Source: Prevotellaceae bacterium (GTDB taxonomy: Bacteria; Bacteroidota; Bacteroidia; Bacteroidales; UBA932). Taken from it: a stretch of 8,124 nucleotides of DNA. Below, in pieces: positions 4,482 through 8,124 of this stretch. How positions within the stretch are numbered: position 1 is the first letter of the stretch; the number at the start of each line of letters is the position of its first letter. The notes under the pieces were generated by a model. That model was not told where the DNA came from and did not search any database. It saw only the letters and a list, made by a program, of their open reading frames with translations. Where the stretch lies: positions 1-8,124 of the forward strand of contig JAIROF010000023.1 of assembly GCA_031257655.1 (NCBI GenBank), read 5' to 3'. The position numbers and the translations under genes were made by a program.

Positions 4482-7277
4482 TTGTTCACCAACCTTAACA
4501 GACATCTTATCTTTTTTGTGCTTATGCTTACGTGCTTAGCATGTAGGGTGCAGGTTCCGCTTGCCGACAGCCGGCAGGCGCTACCGCCTCTACGCGATAG
4601 CGCAGGCGCGGCGCTGCCCGACAGCGCTACGCCTGCGCTGCCCGACAGCGGAGCACCTGCGCTACCCGGCAGCGACGCATCCGCGCTGCCCGATAGCGGA
4701 GCACCCGCGCTGCCCGACAGCGCCGCACCTGCGCTGCCCGACAGCGCCGCACCCGCCCTCCCCGACAGCGGCCTGGCGCGGGCCTCACTACTCCTGCCGG
4801 ATTCGCTGGCAACGCCCGACTCTGCGCTTGTAGACACCACCATATCCGAAAACGCCATTACCGACCCGGTGGACTACACCGCCGAGGATTCCACCATCAA
4901 CCTGCTGGGTGCAGAAAAGCGGGTGATACTTTACGGTAACGCCAAGGTAACGTATCAGGACATGGAGATAACCGGCGATTACATCAACTTTGACCTCGAC
5001 AACAAGGTCGCCTTTAGCCGCGGCACCTACGATACCGCCACCCACACCGTGAAGGGAAAGCCGATATTCAAGCAGGGTAGCGAAACGTTTGAGATGGACT
5101 CCATGTACTTTAACTTCTCCACCAAAAAGGCAAAGATATACGCCGTTATCACGCAGCAAAGCGACGGATTCCTGCACGGAGAGGAGATTAAGCGCATGCC
5201 CGACAACGTGATTTACGTGGCGCGCGGCAAATTTACGGCCTGCGACGCCGAGCACCCACACTACTACTTTGCGCTGAGCAAGGCAAAGGTGATTCCCGAC
5301 GACAAAACGATAGCCGGCCCCGCCTACTTTGTCCTGGAGGACGTCCCTACGCCCCTCTTCATCCCATTCTTCATCACCCCAAAAACCGCAAGCCGCGCAT
5401 CGGGGGTCATCATCCCCTCCTACGGCGAGGAAACAAACCGCGGCTTCTACTTCCGCGAGGGAGGATACTACTTTGTCATCAACGACTACGTCGACGTTAC
5501 GGTTACCGGCGACATCTTTACGCTCGGCTCGTGGCGCGCCAGCTCGCGCTCCGCCTACCTGTGGAAGTACCACTTTAGCGGAGGATTCAACGTCAACTAC
5601 GCCTTCAACGTGGTGGGCGAGCAGGGAAGCCCGGACTACAACCCAAACACCGCCTTTTCGCTACAGTGGAACCACTCGCAAGACCCCAAGTTCAGCCCCA
5701 ACAAAACGTTTTCGGCAAGCGTAAACTTCACCAGCTCCAGCTACAGGCGCTACAACGAAACCTCGCTCAACGAATCGCTCACCAACACCACCCAGTCCAG
5801 CATCTCCTACTCGCAGGTGTGGCCCGGCACACCCTTCAGCATGAGCTTGGCCGCAACGCACTCGCACAACACGCGCGACAGCATCATTACCCTGGGGCTG
5901 CCCACCCTCACCTTCAACATGGCCCGCATCACCCCCTTCAAGCGAAAGGAGCGCGTGGGGCCGGTAAGGTGGTACGAAAATATAGGCATCCCCCTTTCGC
6001 TCAACATGCAAAACACCCTCTCCGCCAAGGAAACCGAATTTGGCGATATGGATAACCTGCTCAAGCGCCGCATGAGGAACGGCGCGCGCTACAACACCTC
6101 GCTTTCGGTGCCCTTTACGGTGGCCAAATTCATCAACCTCACACCCTCCATCTCCTACAACGGCCGCGCCTACCTTAGCCACATCAGCCAAACGTGGGTG
6201 GATACCGCCGGGCGGGCAGGCTACGTTCGCCGCGACACCGTGTACGGCTTTTCGCACGACTACGATTTCTCCACCTCCGCATCGGCCTCCACCAGAATAT
6301 TCGGCATGTTTACGCTGGGCAAATGGTCGCCGGTGCAGGCCGTGAGGCACGTCATTTCGCCGAGCGTATCCATCGGCTGGCGGCCCGACTTTAGCGACCC
6401 GATGTGGGGCATTTACCACACCGTGAAGGTAGACTCCACCGGGCGAACGCAGCGCTACTCCCAGCACCAAAACGGCATATACGGCACGGCCGGTTCGGGA
6501 AAAAACGCCTCGCTCAGCTTCGGCCTGGGCAATACGCTCGAAATGAAGGTGCGCTCCAAGAGCGATACCTCCGGCACCGGCTCAAAAAAGGTAAAGCTGC
6601 TGGAGGCGCTCAACTTTTCGGCCTCCTACAACCTCCTTGCCGACTCCATGCAGCTCTCCAACATTGCCTTTTCGGGGCGGACAACCCTGCTCGGCGCGCT
6701 TGGCATCAGCTTCAACGGCGTGCTAAACCCATACGCGCTCAACAGCGCCGGACGGCAAACCAAGTACTGGCACTACACGCGAACCGGAAAGCCGGTGCGC
6801 CTCACCAGCTTTGGATTTTCGTTTGGCTACTCCTTCAACCGCAGCGAAAAGGTGACCAACGCCCTCCCGCACCCCGTTGTCTCCGACCTCGACCCCATGG
6901 GCGAATACGACGGAATGCAGGTCTCCTACGTGGACTTCACCCTCCCCTGGTCGCTCAGCTTCAGCTACGCATTTTCGTACAGCAAGCCCGCCTTTGTCCC
7001 CACCATGGTGCAAACGCTCAACTTCAACGGCAGCTTCAGCCTAACCCCCAAGTGGGCCTTTACCTTTCAGTCGGGGTACGACTTAGACAGGCGCAAAATT
7101 GCCCCCACTTCGGTTAGCCTAAACCGCGACCTGCACTGCTGGATGTTCAGCTTTTCCTGGGTACCCATCGGCTCCTGGAAGAGCTGGAACTTTACCATCA
7201 ACGCAAAATCATCCATGCTCAGAGACCTCAAGTACGACCGCCGGCAAAGCCGTTTCGACCAGCAACCCATAGAATAG
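4482..7277 (+). CDS. lptD: LPS assembly outer-membrane protein LptD (Bacteroidota type)
   Basis: LptD is the outer-membrane barrel that receives LPS from the periplasmic Lpt bridge and inserts it into the outer leaflet. The 931-residue protein has a signal peptide (about 1-21), a repetitive Pro/Asp/Ser linker (36-99), an OstA/LptA-like N-terminal domain (about 135-255; ILYGNAKVTYQDMEITGDYI, 149-168), and a beta-barrel with alternating aromatic and polar strands from about 300 to the end. TACDAEHPHYYF (252-263) and RDLHCWMFSFSW (near 883-894) are signatures I associate with Bacteroidota LptD. Its only mature cysteines are Cys254 and Cys886. The start is uncertain: TTG 4482 gives a basic n-region and a full signal peptide, whereas ATG 4524 would leave a very short one without positive charge before the core. 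The frame is open back to a stop at 4422. Divergent from the amidase; a GC hairpin begins just after the stop. Confidence 0.93.
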   Translation: MFTNLNRHLIFFVLMLTCLACRVQVPLADSRQALPPLRDSAGAALPDSATPALPDSGAPALPGSDASALPDSGAPALPDSAAPALPDSAAPALPDSGLARASLLLPDSLATPDSALVDTTISENAITDPVDYTAEDSTINLLGAEKRVILYGNAKVTYQDMEITGDYINFDLDNKVAFSRGTYDTATHTVKGKPIFKQGSETFEMDSMYFNFSTKKAKIYAVITQQSDGFLHGEEIKRMPDNVIYVARGKFTACDAEHPHYYFALSKAKVIPDDKTIAGPAYFVLEDVPTPLFIPFFITPKTASRASGVIIPSYGEETNRGFYFREGGYYFVINDYVDVTVTGDIFTLGSWRASSRSAYLWKYHFSGGFNVNYAFNVVGEQGSPDYNPNTAFSLQWNHSQDPKFSPNKTFSASVNFTSSSYRRYNETSLNESLTNTTQSSISYSQVWPGTPFSMSLAATHSHNTRDSIITLGLPTLTFNMARITPFKRKERVGPVRWYENIGIPLSLNMQNTLSAKETEFGDMDNLLKRRMRNGARYNTSLSVPFTVAKFINLTPSISYNGRAYLSHISQTWVDTAGRAGYVRRDTVYGFSHDYDFSTSASASTRIFGMFTLGKWSPVQAVRHVISPSVSIGWRPDFSDPMWGIYHTVKVDSTGRTQRYSQHQNGIYGTAGSGKNASLSFGLGNTLEMKVRSKSDTSGTGSKKVKLLEALNFSASYNLLADSMQLSNIAFSGRTTLLGALGISFNGVLNPYALNSAGRQTKYWHYTRTGKPVRLTSFGFSFGYSFNRSEKVTNALPHPVVSDLDPMGEYDGMQVSYVDFTLPWSLSFSYAFSYSKPAFVPTMVQTLNFNGSFSLTPKWAFTFQSGYDLDRRKIAPTSVSLNRDLHCWMFSFSWVPIGSWKSWNFTINAKSSMLRDLKYDRRQSRFDQQPIE
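4587..4778 (+). repeat. 24-bp in-frame tandem repeat coding ALPDSxxP
   Basis: Seven consecutive 24-bp units (4611-4778) encode the octapeptide ALPDSxxP at residues 44-99 of LptD, with variants such as ALPDSATP, ALPDSGAP, ALPGSDAS and ALPDSAAP. A degenerate unit (PLRDSAGA, residues 36-43; 4587-4610) precedes them, and looser LPDS/TPDS motifs follow to residue 114. It lies between the signal peptide and the LptA-like domain and should form an unstructured periplasmic linker. Copy number is a candidate for strain-to-strain variation. Confidence 0.92.
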
Positions 7278-7278
7278 C

Positions 7279-7307
7279 GTAGGGGCGGGGTTTGCCCGCA
7301 CAATTGC
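7279..7307. repeat. GC hairpin element, second copy (after lptD)
   Basis: GTAGGGGCGGGG followed by TTT, then GCCCGC and CAATTGC. It shares its left 12 bases, the right half of the stem and the CAATTGC tail with the element after waaA. The stem is GCGGG (7285-7289) / CCCGC (7295-7299) with a 5-nt loop. It begins two bases after the lptD stop. No T-tract follows, so it is a dispersed repeat rather than a standard terminator. Confidence 0.65.
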
Positions 7308-7330
7308 TCTGAACCCGGATTTTTTTGAAA

Positions 7331-7460
7331 TTGTGGGAGGGGGAAAAACCTAATTTACTCACTCGTGCTTATTTTTGGTGTTCGTGAGCTCACTACGCTC
7401 GGTTACACCTAATTTTTCTAACAAAACAACCTCAGCAACAACGAGTTAATAAACAATCAT
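7331..7460 (-). repeat. Repeat module copy 1 (inverted), interrupted by 48 bp
   Basis: Read on the minus strand this resembles copy 3 (8025-8114): a GAGGTTG, about 31 nt, CTGAGGTTGTTTTGTTA, TTAGGTGTAA, and further out TAAATTAGGTTTTT, CTCCC and ACAATTT. On the plus strand AAAAACCTAATTTAC (7344-7358) and CACCTAATTTT (7406-7416), which overlap directly in copy 3, are separated by 48 extra bases (TTAC at 7355-7358 repeated at 7403-7406). The outermost bases do not match the 19-bp ends of copy 3. Confidence 0.6.
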
Positions 7461-7605
7461 CCAACCTCGTTACCACATTTTCCGTTTGCTCGTCTCCCAA
7501 TTTTCGACATCCGGCCGCAAATATTCGTTAATAATAAGATAATAAGGTTGTTACACGTTGTTGCGCGCTCGGCTACTGAGGTTGTTTTGTTAGAAAAATT
7601 AGGTG
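7406..7605. repeat. Perfect 30-bp inverted repeat around a 140-bp segment
   Basis: The 30 bases at 7406-7435 (CACCTAATTTTT...CAACCTCAG) are the exact reverse complement of 7576-7605. Weaker similarity continues inward (GCAACAACG on both arms, offset by about 12 bp on the right) and outward (TTAGGTGKAANNGAG). The arms come from repeat-module copies 1 and 2 in opposite orientation. The 140-bp interior has no ORF and no exact TAnnTTTG promoter on either strand. No target-site duplication is evident next to the arms. Confidence 0.8.
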
Positions 7606-7620
7606 GAAATGAGGTGCTCG
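7541..7620 (+). repeat. Repeat module copy 2
   Basis: AATAAGGTTGTT (7541-7552), then 23 bases, then CTACTGAGGTTGTTTTGTTA (from 7574), AAAATTAGGTG and GAAATGAGGT. Copy 3 at 8025-8097 has the same order and the same 30-bp offset between the first GGTTGTT and CTGAGG. The core 30-mers of copies 2 and 3 differ at two positions. AGGTTGTT occurs twice, 34 bp apart (7545 and 7579), as in copy 3. Confidence 0.7.
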
Positions 7621-7659
7621 GCGCAGCCAATCTCCCACCACTTCTCCCATACGCCGAGC
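7616..7659. repeat. Perfect 8-bp inverted repeat with 28-nt loop
   Basis: GCTCGGCG (7616-7623) pairs with CGCCGAGC (7652-7659). The loop is pyrimidine-rich with two CTCCCA motifs. No T-tract follows on either strand. It begins where similarity to the repeat module ends. Function unknown. Confidence 0.55.
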
Positions 7660-7735
7660 TCCGTTGTTCTGTAAAATAGCGCTAAAATACAATTTGCAAT
7701 TTGGCTGAAAATGAGATACATGGAGAATTTCGTCA

Positions 7736-7770
7736 TTGGTAGCGCCGTGCGTCGCACCATGCGCCATCAA
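7736..7770. repeat. Nested inverted repeat sharing a 15-mer with 180-194
   Basis: TTGGTAGCGC (7736-7745) faces GCGCCATCAA (7761-7770), matching at 8 of 10 positions, and encloses GTGCG-T-CGCAC (7747-7757). CGTCATTGGTAGCGC (7731-7745) differs by one base from 180-194, linking it to the inverted repeat at the left end of the window. Confidence 0.5.
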
Positions 7771-7849
7771 TCATAGTAATAACAATCACAGCTCAGACAG
7801 CGATATCCGTACCATGAGTGACGTAAATCAACCCCAACGAAGTTGCCTC

Positions 7850-7884
7850 AAAAAAACAACCCTCAGATTTCTCTGAGGGTGTTG
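7850..7884 (-). terminator. Intrinsic terminator reading leftward
   Basis: On the minus strand the stem CCCTCAGA closes on TCTGAGGG (complement of 7860-7867 and 7872-7879) over a GAAA tetraloop. It is followed by TTG and then seven T residues (complement of 7850-7856). An outer CAA/TTG pairing extends the stem across a 2-nt bulge. On the plus strand no T-run follows, so the direction is clear. The transcript it would end must come from the right, yet no minus-strand gene is seen between here and the end of the window. Confidence 0.75.
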
Positions 7885-7950
7885 CCTGTGAGCTACGAAT
7901 TGTCCACAAATTACAAATAAGAAACTCGGCGTAAGCAATATCCCTAATTC

Positions 7951-8124
7951 GGTAATGTCATAAATTGTACGAGACAGTAGTTATTATACTGATTATAAAT
8001 TATTTACATTAATAAGGTTAATGAGGTTGTTATTTCTACTATATCTCCCTGCTACTGAGGTTGTTTTGTTATTAAAATTAGGTGTAAATTAGGTTTTTCG
8101 CTCCCTACAATTTATGACACTACC
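7951..8124. mobile_element. Candidate MITE-like element with 19-bp terminal inverted repeats
   Basis: The 174-bp segment starts with GGTAATGTCATAAATTGTA (7951-7969) and ends with TACAATTTATGACACTACC (8106-8124), an inverted repeat matching at 18 of 19 positions. The interior is AT-rich, has no ORF, and contains repeat-module copy 3 (8025-8097). The terminal sequence occurs a third time at 236-252. Ends of the type GGTA-TGTCATAAATTGT remind me of IS256-family termini, but that is memory only. The right flank lies outside the window, so no target duplication can be checked. Alternatively, 7951 and 8124 could be ends of two separate elements. Confidence 0.55.
8025..8097 (+). repeat. Repeat module copy 3
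   Basis: GAGGTTGTT (8023-8031) is repeated 34 bp later (8057-8065). Then follow TTGTTA, AAAATTAGGTG and TAAATTAGGTTTTT. The 30-mer at 8055-8084 matches copy 2 at 28 positions. It lies inside the terminally repeated element at 7951-8124 and is the only copy with intact element ends on both sides. Confidence 0.7.

Larger units (their letters stand above)
7278..8124. other. Repeat island without a convincing gene
   Basis: This 847-bp stretch is clearly more AT-rich than the genes. I find no supportable coding sequence. A 65-codon minus-strand frame (7770-7573) begins at TTG/ATG and runs through two inverted repeats into a repeat arm, so I do not call it. Structures listed separately are a GC hairpin (7279-7307), three copies of one repeat module, two further inverted repeats (7616-7659, 7736-7770), a minus-strand terminator (7850-7881), and a terminally repeated element (7951-8124). 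No tRNA cloverleaf was recognised. Confidence 0.7.

Noticed and set aside
4527..4545. Lipoprotein signal in LptD (LTCLAC)
   Set aside because: Neither cysteine has a proper lipobox, and LptD is an integral barrel; an ordinary signal peptide is more likely.
4788..5573. 261-codon minus-strand frame opposite the lptD N-terminal domain
   Set aside because: Antisense shadow of a clearly conserved coding region.
5661..6470. Long minus-strand frame opposite lptD
   Set aside because: Antisense shadow of the LptD barrel; Gly/Val/His-rich with no motif and no promoter.
7406..7605. Integron attC-like site, considered because of TAACAAA and GTTAGAA at the arms
   Set aside because: No proper GTTRRRY/RYYYAAC pairs in the right order and no cassette-sized ORFs or integrase.
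7573..7770. 65-codon minus-strand frame in the repeat island
   Set aside because: It passes through two inverted repeats and ends inside a repeat arm, has a weak TTG/ATG start, and no recognisable domain.
7541..8097. CRISPR array, considered because AGGTTGTT recurs at 34 bp
   Set aside because: Only two short copies per module, and the sequence between is itself partly conserved rather than unique spacers. No cas genes.

Overview
The window most likely comes from an uncultured member of the Bacteroidota, probably Bacteroidales. Three things support this. The LptD-type protein is the Bacteroidota form. A SPOR-tailed cell-wall amidase sits next to an MCE/MlaD gene and diverges from lptD, a layout I associate with this phylum. 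Two genes are preceded by TAnnTTTG promoter boxes, the Bacteroidota sigma-factor motif. Coding DNA is GC-rich, while the intergenic DNA is AT-rich and full of repeats.

Layout. Bases 1-382 hold no recognisable gene. They contain a heptamer tandem array, GC-rich hairpins, a 17-bp sequence matching the ends of a repeat element at the other end of the window, and the waaA promoter. waaA (Kdo transferase) runs 383-1642 on the plus strand. A short gap carries a GC hairpin flanked by AATTNNN heptamers. A small exported thioredoxin-like gene follows (1789-2217, plus). Convergent to it, on the minus strand, is a two-gene unit transcribed amidase (4395-3223) then mlaD-like (3177-2245). lptD (4482-7277, plus) diverges from the amidase across an 86-bp gap that holds the amidase promoter. 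The last 850 bp (7278-8124) contain no convincing gene but are dense in repeats: a second GC hairpin, three copies of one repeat module, a 30-bp perfect inverted repeat, a minus-strand terminator, and a 174-bp element with 19-bp terminal inverted repeats ending on the last base of the window.

How the genes fit together. Four of the five genes build or maintain the Gram-negative envelope. WaaA adds Kdo to lipid A precursor on the inner membrane. LptD inserts finished LPS into the outer membrane. The MCE protein belongs to a lipid transporter between the membranes. The amidase cuts septal or old peptidoglycan. The thioredoxin-like protein has a signal peptide and a CGPC site, so it probably acts on disulfides outside the cytoplasm.

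I see no defence system, CRISPR array, tRNA or rRNA. The least explained part is the repeat island at the right end, best read as debris of one or more non-autonomous mobile-element families. No database or folding program was run; family assignments rest on motif recognition.
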